64,000 nt of DNA from Vibrio celticus. Lineage in GTDB: Bacteria > Pseudomonadota > Gammaproteobacteria > Enterobacterales > Vibrionaceae. Made by a program: the position numbers and the translations under genes. This document shows positions 34,658-44,126 of this stretch, piece by piece (the stretch's first letter is position 1; every line of letters begins with the position of its first letter). Below the pieces are notes generated by a model that was not told the DNA's origin, did not search any database, and saw only the letters and a program-made list of their open reading frames with translations. Location: positions 186,001-250,000 of the forward strand of contig NZ_AP025463.1 of the NCBI RefSeq assembly GCF_024347335.1, written 5' to 3'.

Positions 34658-35569
34658 TTAATCTTTGGTGATGTTGGTGCCCGCTAGGCCTTGCAGGATT
34701 TGCAAACCATCTTCGAGTGCACCAATACCGACGACTTTGCCGCCTTGCTGAATGAATTCGCACGATGCTTCAATTTTTGGCCCCATTGAGCCTGCATCAA
34801 ATTCGAATTGCGCCAGTTCACTTGGTGTGGTGCTGCGCAGTGCGTGTTGAGTCGGTTTGCCCCAGTCAAGGTAAACAGCGTCCGCGTCGGTCAGAATAAG
34901 CAGTGCATCCGCATCCAATTGTTTCGCTAAGAAAGCCGCTGACATGTCTTTGTCGATAACCGCTTCAACACCCACTAATTTGCCGTTCTCTTTTTTCACT
35001 GGGATGCCACCGCCGCCAGTACAAATCACTAGGTGGCCTGCATCGATAAGCTGTGTGATCGCTTCGTGCTCAACAATGCCGGTAGGGCGTGGGCTTGGTA
35101 CCACGCGACGGAAATGTTGGCCGTCAGGTTTTACTATCCAGTGGAATTTCTCTGCCAATTCACGCGCTTCTGCTTCTTCGTAGATCGGGCCAATCGGCTT
35201 GGTTGGATCCGCAAATGCAGGATCGTTTGGATCAACCGTCATTTGCGTCAACATGCATGAGATGTTGCGGTTAGGCAGATAGTTCTTGAACTCTTGCATC
35301 AGCATGTAGCCGATCATGCCTTGAGTCTCACTGCCTAACACATCTAGCGGATATGGATTTACTTTTTTGTATTCCAAACCTTGCAGAGCCAGTAAACCAA
35401 CTTGTGGGCCATTACCGTGCACTAGAACCACGTTGTACACTTTCGCGATTTCAGAGATGGTTTTAACCGCAGTTTCAATATTACGGCGTTGAACGTCGGC
35501 TTCTAACGGTTCACCGCGACGAAGTAGGGCGTTACCGCCGAGTGCAACAACAACAGTTTGCTTAGTCAT
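34658..35569 (-). CDS. arcC: Carbamate kinase
   Basis: A 303-residue enzyme that makes ATP from carbamoyl phosphate, the energy-yielding step of arginine fermentation. Family motifs are VVALGGNALLRRG, LVHGNGPQVGLLALQ, VICTGGGGIPV and EAVIDKDMSAAFLA. Full length. It lies 72 bp downstream of arcA and 141 bp ahead of argF. Confidence 0.96.
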   Translation of the reverse strand: MTKQTVVVALGGNALLRRGEPLEADVQRRNIETAVKTISEIAKVYNVVLVHGNGPQVGLLALQGLEYKKVNPYPLDVLGSETQGMIGYMLMQEFKNYLPNRNISCMLTQMTVDPNDPAFADPTKPIGPIYEEAEARELAEKFHWIVKPDGQHFRRVVPSPRPTGIVEHEAITQLIDAGHLVICTGGGGIPVKKENGKLVGVEAVIDKDMSAAFLAKQLDADALLILTDADAVYLDWGKPTQHALRSTTPSELAQFEFDAGSMGPKIEASCEFIQQGGKVVGIGALEDGLQILQGLAGTNITKD

Positions 35570-35641
35570 AATTGTGTTCTCTCATTTTGGCCAAGCTGAG
35601 ATTATTTAAGATCATTCAACTTGGCCGTTTCGTCTTAGTGA

Positions 35642-36865
35642 TTAGATACCATCACGCTCAATTGGGCAGCTCATGCAGCGTGCGCCACCGCGACCGCGGC
35701 CAAGTTCATCTCCAGGGATAGGAAGAACGGTGATGCCTGCTTTGTCGTATTTTTCGTTGGTGTAGGTATTGCCTTCGTAGCCAATCACGACGCCAGGTTT
35801 AACCGTTAGAACATTGTTTGCATCGTTCCACTGCTCACGCTCTGCATGGAAGTTGTCACCACCGGTCGTGATTAGGTTTAGCTTGTCTACGCCAAGTGCT
35901 TTTTCGATAGCCGTTACGAAGTAGCCTTCTTCTTTCACTTTCACTGCGCCAGACTCATCGCCAGTTAGGTTCCAGCACTGCACGTCTTTACTCACCACTT
36001 CAGGGTAAACAGAGAACGTATCTTCGTTCATGTGCGTCATCACGGTGTCTAAGTGCATGCAAGAGCGGTGTTTTGGTAGCTGCATGGCGATAACTTGTTT
36101 CGCTTGACCGTGTTTGAATAGGCTAGATGCTAAGTGCTCAACACCTTGTGCTGTTGTGCGCTCAGACATACCGATAAGTACTGTGCCGCGACCGATAACA
36201 AGAACGTCACCACCCTCAATGGTTGAGTTGTCGTAACTAATGCTTTCTTCATCGCCGAAGTATTTAATGAAGTCTTGGCCGGCGAATGTTGGGTGCCAGC
36301 GGTAAATAGCGCGAACGTGGTTGGTTTCACGTTGACGAGCTGGTTTCGCCATTGGGTTGATAGATACACCACCGTATACCCAGCAAGAGGTGTCGCGAGT
36401 AAATAGGTGATTTGGTAGTGGCTCGATAATGAAGTCAGTTGGTGCGTGCATGCCTTGCATCATTGAAGATGATTTCATTGGCATTTCAGCGTAAGACAGA
36501 CCACCCGTTAGGATTTTCGCTAGCTCTAGGTTTGGTAAGTCACCCAAGTAGCAGCGCACATCGTTAGCAAAGGTTTTGCCTAAGCGGTAATCAGAAACTT
36601 GATGGCTCAAAAGCCAATCTTTCGCTTCTGGCACGGCTAGCGTGTCTGCTAGTAGGTCAGTAAGAAGAAGAACCTCAACACCTTGATCACGTAGCGTTTG
36701 AGTAAATGCATCATGCTCTTTACCTGCACGCTCAACAGCCAGTACGTCATCAAATAGCAAATCGTGACAGTTAGAGGGTGTTAAGTGAGTCAGTGCGCGT
36801 CTTGGGCGGTGAACTAGAACGCGGCGTAATTGACCTATTTCAGAACCTACATAGAACTTACTCAT
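35642..36865 (-). CDS. arcA: Arginine deiminase
   Basis: A 407-residue enzyme that hydrolyses arginine to citrulline and ammonia. Guanidine-modifying superfamily residues are seen: FTRDTSCWVYGG, EGGDVLVIGRG, MHLDTVMTHMNEDTF with catalytic His, and the catalytic Cys in GRGGARCMSCPI near the C-terminus. Normal length. First gene of the arc operon. The 800-bp upstream region carries ARG-box-like sequences. The pathway gives ATP without oxygen and raises pH. Confidence 0.97.
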   Translation of the reverse strand: MSKFYVGSEIGQLRRVLVHRPRRALTHLTPSNCHDLLFDDVLAVERAGKEHDAFTQTLRDQGVEVLLLTDLLADTLAVPEAKDWLLSHQVSDYRLGKTFANDVRCYLGDLPNLELAKILTGGLSYAEMPMKSSSMMQGMHAPTDFIIEPLPNHLFTRDTSCWVYGGVSINPMAKPARQRETNHVRAIYRWHPTFAGQDFIKYFGDEESISYDNSTIEGGDVLVIGRGTVLIGMSERTTAQGVEHLASSLFKHGQAKQVIAMQLPKHRSCMHLDTVMTHMNEDTFSVYPEVVSKDVQCWNLTGDESGAVKVKEEGYFVTAIEKALGVDKLNLITTGGDNFHAEREQWNDANNVLTVKPGVVIGYEGNTYTNEKYDKAGITVLPIPGDELGRGRGGARCMSCPIERDGI

Positions 36866-37615
36866 GATCGTCTCTCTCTTATATATTTTAATTACTTTTA
36901 TCGCTAAGAGTAATTATTTATTTTCAGTTGAGATGAATGAATTATTTATTCATATCTCTTGTCTGGAATTAATATTACGCCTGCTAGTCAGGTATTCTTA
37001 GAGATCTATCACAAATCGTTTTTTCTCTCGCAGCCCTTTAAAATTAAGGGTTTTAACAAACTTTATGCACTTTTAGTTATGACTAATACCTTCTAAATAG
37101 TTAGCAGTTAGGGAACTTTATGCACGCTTTTTTGACGAAACTTACTAGAATCTAATTTACGAGGGATTATATGCAGAATAGTTTTATTGATAAGAGTGTA
37201 CTTAGCTTGGAAGTATGCAGTGTTTTTATTTAGATATTTAATTTTGAATGTGGTATTAATTATTTATTAACAAAGTAAATGCGAATAAAGCTGTTGTGAT
37301 CACATTTTAAAATCGGCTATTTAAGTGTGTTTTTTGATAAAAAAGGGCATTAACCCTCGTCTATTTATTAGGCTGTAAATTACTTTAAATATAATTAACG
37401 CTAATAAGTGACTAACTATTTGTTTAAACATCATGGTTGAAAATAGAGTGTTATTTCATCAAGAAAATTGGATGTTAAAAAGTAGGATTGATTCTTCTAT
37501 TGCAAGCACTTTGAGTTTGGCTGAGCTTGGCTACGAACAGAAGATACCTTGAATATCGCGTGTATGGCTTTGAGGAGCTGTTTCAGTGGCCGAGGGTTAC
37601 ATTGAGAGAGAACAA
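36866..37615. promoter_or_regulatory. Long AT-rich upstream region of arcA
   Basis: About 750 bp without a convincing gene. TGAAT-TATTT-ATTCA at 36938-36952 resembles an ARG box with one extra central base, and AATTATTTATT recurs nearby at 36912-36922. A 12-bp sequence, AACTTTATGCAC, occurs twice (37059-37070 and 37114-37125). A CRP-like sequence TGTGA-N6-TCTAA reads on the minus strand near 37000-37015. These are candidate sites for arginine and catabolite control, none proven. Confidence 0.45.
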
Positions 37616-37616
37616 T

Positions 37617-37643
37617 AAAAAAGCCGCTGTGAGAAGCGGCTTT
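37617..37643 (-). terminator. Terminator of the YfcC-type transporter gene
   Basis: AAGCCGCT (37621-37628), 6-nt loop, AGCGGCTT (37635-37642), with A run on the left giving a minus-strand T tail. It shows the transporter is transcribed separately from arcA. Confidence 0.85.
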
Positions 37644-37671
37644 GGATGAGAAAGGAGTGAAGCGCTTTTAG

Positions 37672-39120
37672 TTAGATCAGCGCACCAATACTCAGTACAA
37701 CAATACAAAACACCATTAAGATACCGACTAATGGCATCACCCATTTAACCCAGCGTACATAAGGGACGCGAGCAATCGCCAAGCCACCCATCACCACCGC
37801 AGAGGTTGGTGTAATTAGGTTCACCAAGCCAGATGCTGATTGGTACGCGGTGATCACCAGGTCACGACCTACGCCAGCAAAGTCGGCCAGTGGTGCCATG
37901 ATTGGCATGGTCAGTACCGCTAAGCCAGAGGTCGATGGCACTAAGAACGACAGTAGAATCTCTAAGAAGAACATCACGTTAATGAAGATAACCGAAGAAA
38001 GCCCCGTTACCATCTGTTCTGCTGAGAAGAGAATGGTATCGGTGATCATACCGCGGTCCATCACCACCACGATACCACGTGCAATACCTATGATAAGCGC
38101 AACGCCAAGTAGGTCGCGGGCACCATCAATGAAGCTGGTGGTAAACTCTTCTTCGCTCATGCGAGCCACAATACCAACGATGATGGTTGCTGCTAGGAAC
38201 ATAGCTGAGATCTCAGCCATCCACCATCCAGCAACGGATACACCGTAAATCATCACAGCGAACGAGCCACCAAAAATGGTCAGAATCAGTTTGCGAGTCG
38301 CGGTGAATTCAAGTTTTTCGCCGCTCGCATTACCTAAGAAGTGCGCTTTGTTCTCTTCGTATTTGTCGTAGACAATTGATGTTGTTGGATCAGCTTGAAC
38401 CATTCTTGCGTAACGCATCACGTAGGCAACACAAATACCCCAACCAATAATCAACATCGCAATGCGCAACACGATACCGTCTGTAAATGGAATACCAGAG
38501 GCGTTGGCAGCGATCACGGTTGCGAATGGGTTAATCGTTGAACCCAGCACCCCAATACCTGCGCCAAGCAGTACGGTCGCAGCAGCAACTAGAGGGTCAA
38601 AGCGAGCTGCCATCATTACAGGCACTAGCAATGTATAGAAGGGCAGTGATTCTTCCGCCATGCCGTAGACGGTACCACCTGCGGCAAATAGCGCCATCAG
38701 TATTGGTATCATCAACTCTTCTCGCCCTTCTAAGCGGGCGGTGACGCGCTCGATACCGGCATCAATGGCACCCGTTTTGGTTACTAGGCCTAAGAAGCCA
38801 CCAATGATTAAGATGAACAGCGAAACGTCGATAGCCGCCGCTTCATAGCTATTGTGGTCGTAGAAGCCGTCAATAGGCGCTAGCAGTACATCAATCACGC
38901 CTTGAGGGTTACCTTCTACCGCTTGATAGGTTCCGGTTACGGGGACTTCTCGGCCTAGCTCTTCATTCATTGCACGGTCGTATTGGCCTGCTGGAACAAT
39001 CCAGGTAAGCAGTGCGACGAACGCAATCAGAATAAATAGAATGGTGTAGGCAGAAGGGAATTTAAAGTTGGCAAAGAAGCCGCCCTTTTTTTTCTCGCTT
39101 GGTATCGTTTGAGTTGTCAT
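37672..39120 (-). CDS. YfcC-family (AbgT/ArcD-like fold) membrane transporter
   Basis: A 482-residue inner-membrane protein with about 11-12 hydrophobic segments. Motifs typical of the YfcC family include LLTWIVPAGQYDR near the N-terminus, GMAEESLPFYTLLVPVM, INPFATVIAANASG, and SFLVPSTSGLAVLTMPIMAPL. The family includes basic amino-acid and peptide carriers. Beside arcA the natural guess is arginine import or arginine/ornithine exchange, as ArcD does, but this is by context only. A GGAGA RBS precedes the ATG. It has its own terminator and a long upstream region with an FNR box. Confidence 0.82.
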   Translation of the reverse strand: MTTQTIPSEKKKGGFFANFKFPSAYTILFILIAFVALLTWIVPAGQYDRAMNEELGREVPVTGTYQAVEGNPQGVIDVLLAPIDGFYDHNSYEAAAIDVSLFILIIGGFLGLVTKTGAIDAGIERVTARLEGREELMIPILMALFAAGGTVYGMAEESLPFYTLLVPVMMAARFDPLVAAATVLLGAGIGVLGSTINPFATVIAANASGIPFTDGIVLRIAMLIIGWGICVAYVMRYARMVQADPTTSIVYDKYEENKAHFLGNASGEKLEFTATRKLILTIFGGSFAVMIYGVSVAGWWMAEISAMFLAATIIVGIVARMSEEEFTTSFIDGARDLLGVALIIGIARGIVVVMDRGMITDTILFSAEQMVTGLSSVIFINVMFFLEILLSFLVPSTSGLAVLTMPIMAPLADFAGVGRDLVITAYQSASGLVNLITPTSAVVMGGLAIARVPYVRWVKWVMPLVGILMVFCIVVLSIGALI

Positions 39121-39546
39121 GGCTATCTCCTTACATCATCTTAAATAGAAGTGATGTGAATTAGCGACTAATGATTTATAGATTGTAAATACACGGACAC
39201 TTATAAAGCACTCAACGATATAAAGTTGCTGACTTTAAATTAAGTTTGTTTTTATATTTACTAATCCAAATGAAGTTAGATTTAATTTAGCTGAGGTTAT
39301 TTTATTCCTTACTTTGGTATTTAAGTTTGGTGCTGTTCACAAAAATAATGGCTAATGAACGGGCTGAAAAATGGCAGAAAATCGTCTAGGTTTTTTGGTT
39401 AGTTAGCTTGGATTAATATTCGTTGTGGATTAACTAAAAGTGGGAGGAGATTGATTTGATAGGTGTTGTTTATGATCGGTCTGAATAATCTTGGAATTTT
39501 ATTCAAACTTTATTTTTAGGCGGTTTTTAAAGTTTATAATGGTTAT

Positions 39547-39560
39547 TTGATGCGTATCAA
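39547..39560. promoter_or_regulatory. Perfect FNR box
   Basis: TTGAT-GCGT-ATCAA matches the FNR consensus TTGAT-N4-ATCAA exactly. It lies in the 510-bp gap between the YfcC-type gene and dcuA, 427 bp before the transporter start, downstream of the dcuA terminator in transcription order. It probably serves the transporter promoter. I see no gene in the rest of 39121-39583. Confidence 0.6.
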
Positions 39561-39583
39561 ATAACACATTGAGCAGAAAACAA

Positions 39584-39607
39584 AAAAGGAAGCCGAAGCT
39601 TCCTTTT
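39584..39607 (-). terminator. dcuA terminator
   Basis: AAAAGGAAGC, CGAA loop, GCTTCCTTTT: perfect 10-bp stem with extra A on the left (T on the minus strand). Confidence 0.9.
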
Positions 39608-39630
39608 AAATGTTCAATCACCAGCGAATG

Positions 39631-40938
39631 TTAGATAAACAGACCGCCGAATGCGAAGCCTAGTGCTACCGCAGTACTGATTGTTGCCACACCAGGAATG
39701 AAGAATGGGTGGTTAAATACATACTTACCAATACGCGTTGAGCCTGTGTCATCCATCTCAACCGCTGCCAGTAGCGTAGGGTAAGTTGGAAGTACGAACA
39801 GTGCACTTACTGCAGCAAAAGAAGCCACGGCTGTTAGTGGTGCTACGCCAATCGCAAGAGCTGCAGGCATCAGTGCAACGGTTGTTGCACCTTGAGAGTA
39901 AAGCAGCATAGAAGCGAAGAACAGAACAAGAGCCAGCATCCAAGGGTAGTCAGCCAGTAGAGCGCCAGCTACGTCTTTGATTTCAGCAACGTGTGCGTTT
40001 ACAAACGTTGAACCTAACCAAGCCACACCTAGTACACATACACACGCAGTCATACCAGAGCGGAATGTTGGCGCTGAAGAAATCTTCGCTGCATCAATCT
40101 TAGTGAACATAACAATTGCAGCAGCAGCTGCTAGCATCACAGACATGATTGCTTCGTTACGGCCCAGGGCTGGGTTTTCGATTAGGCCAACAGAGCTAGA
40201 GATAGCCGCTGCGTAACAAACCACGAAACCAATCGCCGCTAGGAAGATGTAAGTCGCTCTCTTCGCTGTTGGTAGAATTTCGCGCTTCTCTTCTGTTGCC
40301 AGTTTGATTAGACCTTTCTCTAAACGCTCTTGGTAAACAGGATCGTCTTTCAGTTCGCTACCCATGTAGTTAGCAACAACCGCACCAACCATACAAGCGA
40401 TGAAGGTTGTTGGGATACAAACCATCAATAGCGTTAAGTAATCAACACCAAATGGCGCCAGCATCGCTGCGAAAGCCACAACTGCAGCCGAGATTGGCGA
40501 AGCTGTGATAGCAATTTGAGAAGCGACAACTGCGATAGACAGTGGACGAGAAGGACGAACACCTTGGCCTTTCGCTACTTCTGCAATAACAGGAAGCGTA
40601 GAGAATGCTGTATGACCAGTTCCCGCCATTAATGTCATTACAAAGGTCACAATCGGCGCGTAAAAGGTGATGCGTTCAGGGTGTTTACGCAAAAAGTTTT
40701 CGGCAATTTGTACCAACCAGTCCATACCGCCAGCAACTTGCATTGCAGCAATTGCGGTGATAACTGACATGATGATCAAGATTACGTCGATCGGGATGAA
40801 AGATTGGCTTGTTGGAACGCCAAGAATAAGTGAAAGGGCAATAACACCAGCACCACCGGCAAAACCAATACCGATACCGCCAATTCTGGCCCCCAAAAAG
40901 ATAAAGAGCAGGACGACAAACAGTTCTACTGCAATCAT
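39631..40938 (-). CDS. dcuA: Anaerobic C4-dicarboxylate transporter DcuA
   Basis: A 435-residue inner-membrane Dcu-family carrier exchanging aspartate, fumarate, malate and succinate. FLGARIGGIGIGFAGG at the N-terminus and VASQIAITASPISAAVVAF in the centre are family hallmarks. The frame also opens at GTG 40947, but the ATG at 40938 has a GAGG RBS and aligns with the E. coli DcuA start. It lies downstream of aspA, the conserved aspA-dcuA pairing that feeds fumarate respiration. Confidence 0.93.
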   Translation of the reverse strand: MIAVELFVVLLFIFLGARIGGIGIGFAGGAGVIALSLILGVPTSQSFIPIDVILIIMSVITAIAAMQVAGGMDWLVQIAENFLRKHPERITFYAPIVTFVMTLMAGTGHTAFSTLPVIAEVAKGQGVRPSRPLSIAVVASQIAITASPISAAVVAFAAMLAPFGVDYLTLLMVCIPTTFIACMVGAVVANYMGSELKDDPVYQERLEKGLIKLATEEKREILPTAKRATYIFLAAIGFVVCYAAAISSSVGLIENPALGRNEAIMSVMLAAAAAIVMFTKIDAAKISSAPTFRSGMTACVCVLGVAWLGSTFVNAHVAEIKDVAGALLADYPWMLALVLFFASMLLYSQGATTVALMPAALAIGVAPLTAVASFAAVSALFVLPTYPTLLAAVEMDDTGSTRIGKYVFNHPFFIPGVATISTAVALGFAFGGLFI

Positions 40939-41084
40939 AAGTAACACCTCATTTAGATTTTATTATGTGAACATTCGCAGCTGGAATGTTCACATAATAG
41001 TTCTATGGTTTAGATTCAATTTGGCAAAAGCGCAACCAATGGAAATCCACAAAATAATCATGGTTAACCGTATTGGAGCCTAAA

Positions 41085-41108
41085 AAAGGGCCCCGTTTGG
41101 AGCCCTTT
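41085..41108 (-). terminator. aspA terminator
   Basis: AAAGGGC (41085-41091) and GCCCTTT (41102-41108) form the stem; A run at 41082-41087 gives the minus-strand T tail. dcuA may still be reached by read-through. Confidence 0.75.
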
Positions 41109-41118
41109 CTCGCTAACT

Positions 41119-42570
41119 TTATTCGTAGCGCTTCGCTTTATACTGAGGATGCATCAAATTTTCAACAGAGAAAATGTCATCAAGTTCTTCTTCGGTTAAT
41201 AAACCGCGCTCTAGAACCACATCACGCACGCTCTTACCTGTCTCAGCACAGATCTTACCAACAATGTCACCCTCGTGGTGGCCAATGTATGGGTTTAGGT
41301 AAGTAACGATACCGATAGAGTTAAATACGTGAGATTCACACACTTCTTTGTTTACAGTAATGCCGTCTACACACTTGTCGCGTAGGTTCACACAAGCGTT
41401 TGTTAGGATGTCTAGAGACTCAAACATGCTTTGTGCAATAACGGGTTCCATTACGTTCAGTTGCAGTTGACCACCTTCTGCAGCGAAAGAAACCGTGTTG
41501 TCGTTACCTAGAACTTTAAAGCAAACTTGGTTTACTACTTCTGGCACAACTGGGTTTACTTTAGCAGGCATGATTGAAGAACCGGCTTGCAGTTCAGGTA
41601 GGTTTAGCTCGTTCAGACCAGTACGAGGGCCAGAAGAAAGCAGACGCAAATCGTTACAAATTTTAGACAGTTTCACAGCTAGACGCTTAAGTGCGCCGTG
41701 CGTCATTACGTATGCGCCACAGTCAGATGTTGCTTCGATTAAATCTTCAGCCGCAACACACTCTAGGCCTGTTACTTCTGCTAGGTGTTTCACTGCTAGG
41801 CCTTGGTAACCCGGTGCTGCGTTCAGACCTGTACCGATAGCCGTTGCGCCTAGGTTTACTTCAAGCAGTAGTTTTGAAGTGTATTCTAGGTTTTTGATTT
41901 CTTCATTGATGGTTACAGCCCAAGCGTGGAACTCTTGGCCAACCGTCATTGGAACTGCGTCTTGAAGCTGAGTACGACCCATCTTCAAAATCGTGTTGAA
42001 TTCTTGGCTCTTAAGCTCGAATGCACCTTTTAGGTATTCGATCGCATCAATCAGTTTACGAACGCTGTTGTAAACAGAGATACGGAAGCCAGTTGGGTAA
42101 GCACAGTTTGTAGATTGGCTGCGGTTTACATGGTCGTTCGGGTTGATGAACTCGTATTGGCCTTTTTCTTTGCCCATAAGTTCAAGAGCCACGTTCGCAA
42201 CAACTTCGTTTGCGTTCATGTTTACAGAAGTACCAGCACCACCTTGGAAAACGTCCGATGGGAACTGATCCATGCACTTACCCGTGTCTAGAATTAGGTC
42301 ACAAGCTTGGATGATGTATTTAGCCACTTCGCTTGGAATTACACCTAACTCTTTGTTTGCTAAAGCCGCTGCTTTCTTAGTCATCACCATACCGCGAACG
42401 AATTCAGGTACATCTGAGATCGTTACATTTGAGATGTTGAAGTTTTCAACTGCGCGTAGAGTGTGGATGCCGTAGTAAGCATCAGCCGGAACATGACGTT
42501 GACCTAATAGATCTTCTTCGAGACGAGTAGCTTGAGGAGCTTCAACTTGAGCTTCTGATTGAGTAGCCAT
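41119..42570 (-). CDS. aspA: Aspartate ammonia-lyase (aspartase)
   Basis: A 483-residue enzyme that deaminates aspartate to fumarate, of the same superfamily as FumC. Motifs are EEDLLGQRHVPADAYYGIHTLRA, GTSVNMNANEVVAN, and the signature loop GSSIMPAKVNPVVPE. Normal length. Upstream of dcuA and divergent from fxsA, as in E. coli. With fumC broken it is another source of fumarate in this cell. Confidence 0.97.
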   Translation of the reverse strand: MATQSEAQVEAPQATRLEEDLLGQRHVPADAYYGIHTLRAVENFNISNVTISDVPEFVRGMVMTKKAAALANKELGVIPSEVAKYIIQACDLILDTGKCMDQFPSDVFQGGAGTSVNMNANEVVANVALELMGKEKGQYEFINPNDHVNRSQSTNCAYPTGFRISVYNSVRKLIDAIEYLKGAFELKSQEFNTILKMGRTQLQDAVPMTVGQEFHAWAVTINEEIKNLEYTSKLLLEVNLGATAIGTGLNAAPGYQGLAVKHLAEVTGLECVAAEDLIEATSDCGAYVMTHGALKRLAVKLSKICNDLRLLSSGPRTGLNELNLPELQAGSSIMPAKVNPVVPEVVNQVCFKVLGNDNTVSFAAEGGQLQLNVMEPVIAQSMFESLDILTNACVNLRDKCVDGITVNKEVCESHVFNSIGIVTYLNPYIGHHEGDIVGKICAETGKSVRDVVLERGLLTEEELDDIFSVENLMHPQYKAKRYE

Positions 42571-42854
42571 AACAGGATCCTTAGAGAATTATTCTGATTA
42601 TATAGTTAGTTATTAGCCTATTCTGTGTGCAAATACTCCGTTCGCTAGAATATTGGGCTGATAAATCCGTCCTGACTTATGTGGCACATGATACTGTACT
42701 TAGCGCATAAAAATATTAAGTGGATCACCTTTTTCGGTTTTGTTTCGTCAATATTTTGCAAAGTTATTCTTGGTCAATAAACACGCTTATTTACAGGATA
42801 AATTTGAGATTGTTAGGGCTTTCAGCGTAAACTGCAAGTAACAAAGGAGGGCGT

Positions 42855-43379
42855 GTGTTTCCTATCTTATTATTACTATTTATCTTCGTACCCATCATTG
42901 AGATTGGGCTATTTATTCAAGTTGGTGGCTTCTTAGGATTGTGGCCAACTATTGCGTTGGTTTTGATCACGGCATTTGTGGGTGCATCGCTGGTTCGTAG
43001 CCAAGGCATTCAGACACTTATGTCTGTGCAAGGTCGTTTGCAACAAGGCGAAATGCCAGCACAACAGATTCTTGAAGGCGTGATGCTTGCAGTTGCCGGT
43101 GTATTGCTGCTGACTCCGGGTTTTATGACGGACGCACTCGGTATGTTGGTATTGTTACCAGCACCAAGAGCGATGATTGCCAAGAAAATGATGGAAAAAA
43201 TGGTGGTGACCAACATGTCTGGTGGTTTCCATGCCGGTGGACAAGCTGGTTTTGGCCAGAGCCCATTTGGACAAGACCCATTCAATCGCGATCCATCTGA
43301 CCAATCAAAAGACGGCAACACCTTTGAAGGTGAGTTTGAGAAGAAAGACGACGACAACGATCGTAACCGCTTAAACTAA
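42855..43379 (+). CDS. fxsA: FxsA family membrane protein
   Basis: A 174-residue inner-membrane protein with hydrophobic segments at about 1-45 and 75-95, and a hydrophilic, Gly/Asp/Asn-rich tail. FPILLLLFIFVPIIEIGLFIQ and GVLLLTPGFMTDALG are hallmarks of FxsA, named for suppressing F-plasmid exclusion of phage T7. The GTG start at 42855 is backed by a perfect AAAGGAGG RBS. Divergent from aspA. Confidence 0.92.
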   Translation: MFPILLLLFIFVPIIEIGLFIQVGGFLGLWPTIALVLITAFVGASLVRSQGIQTLMSVQGRLQQGEMPAQQILEGVMLAVAGVLLLTPGFMTDALGMLVLLPAPRAMIAKKMMEKMVVTNMSGGFHAGGQAGFGQSPFGQDPFNRDPSDQSKDGNTFEGEFEKKDDDNDRNRLN

Positions 43380-43414
43380 TTAATTTTTTCTCTCTTTATA
43401 TAGAGGGAAAACAG

Positions 43415-43470
43415 AAAAGGCTCTTACCTTTATCCTTCGCAAGAAAGTGATAATGGTAAGAGCCTTTTTT
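43415..43470. terminator. Bidirectional terminator between fxsA and trmL
   Basis: AAAAGGCTCTTACC (43415-43428) pairs exactly with GGTAAGAGCCTTTT (43455-43468) around a 26-nt loop, with more T on the right. Confidence 0.9.
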
Positions 43471-43539
43471 ATTGTCTGTCGCTAGCTGTTACTTACTGTT
43501 TACTATCGATAACAGATAAAAGATAAGCTTGTTGTTCGG

Positions 43540-44019
43540 TTATACCGCGCCTTCAAAACCCATTTGTCGCCATGCTTCAAAAGCAATGATTGCCACTGCG
43601 TTAGACAGGTTCAGGCTGCGCGCGTCTGGCATCATTGGAATACGAATGCGTTGTTCCATTGGCATACTTTCGATGAACTCAGCAGGCAGCCCGCGAGTTT
43701 CTGGGCCAAACATCAACACATCACCTTGTTGGAATTTCGCATCAACGTGGTGGCCTGTCGTTTTAGTGGTGCAAGCAAAGATGCGGAAGTCACCCTCGCG
43801 TTCATTCTCTAGATACTCAAGGAAAGCTTCTAGGTTCTTGTGACGCTTAACTCGTGCAAGGTCGTGGTAATCCAATCCAGCACGACGAACCTTCTTCTCT
43901 TCAAAATCAAAGCCAAGCGGTTCAATCAGGTGCAGGTTTGCGCCGCAGTTAGCACATAGGCGGATGATGTTACCCGTATTGGGTGCAATTTCTGGTTCGT
44001 ATAGAGCGATATCAAACAT
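43540..44019 (-). CDS. trmL: tRNA (cytidine(34)-2'-O)-methyltransferase TrmL
   Basis: A 159-residue SPOUT-class enzyme methylating the wobble base of tRNA-Leu isoacceptors. Trefoil-knot motifs are NTGNIIRLCANC near the N-terminus, FGPETRGLP, and the C-terminal IRIPMMPDARSLNLSNAVAII. Full length. It is a single gene between the fxsA terminator and cpxA. Confidence 0.94.
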   Translation of the reverse strand: MFDIALYEPEIAPNTGNIIRLCANCGANLHLIEPLGFDFEEKKVRRAGLDYHDLARVKRHKNLEAFLEYLENEREGDFRIFACTTKTTGHHVDAKFQQGDVLMFGPETRGLPAEFIESMPMEQRIRIPMMPDARSLNLSNAVAIIAFEAWRQMGFEGAV

Positions 44020-44081
44020 GTTGGTTCACAAGAGTAATCAAAGATAGCCCGAGTATACGGTGGCAAGCTGAGTGAGTACAG

Positions 44082-44114
44082 TTCACACCATAATGGCTAT
44101 CACTATGGTGTGAA
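44082..44114. repeat. Perfect 11-bp inverted repeat after cpxA
   Basis: TTCACACCATA (44082-44092) and TATGGTGTGAA (44104-44114), 11-nt spacer, just past the cpxA stop. No T run follows on either strand, so it may be an imperfect terminator or a regulator site for trmL. Confidence 0.6.
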
Positions 44115-44126
44115 TGTTGTCGGGGA

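Noticed and set aside
37290..37310. TGTGATCACA palindrome near 37295 as a CRP site
   Set aside because: The two half sites have no 6-bp spacer, so it does not fit CRP geometry.
37433..37552. A 39-codon plus-strand ORF (MVENRVLFHQ...) in the arcA upstream region
   Set aside because: No Shine-Dalgarno, no recognisable family, and it lies in a regulatory region; random ORF length.
42571..42854. Possible CRP or FNR sites between aspA and fxsA
   Set aside because: Only weak partial matches such as TATGTGGCACATG; nothing close enough to a consensus.
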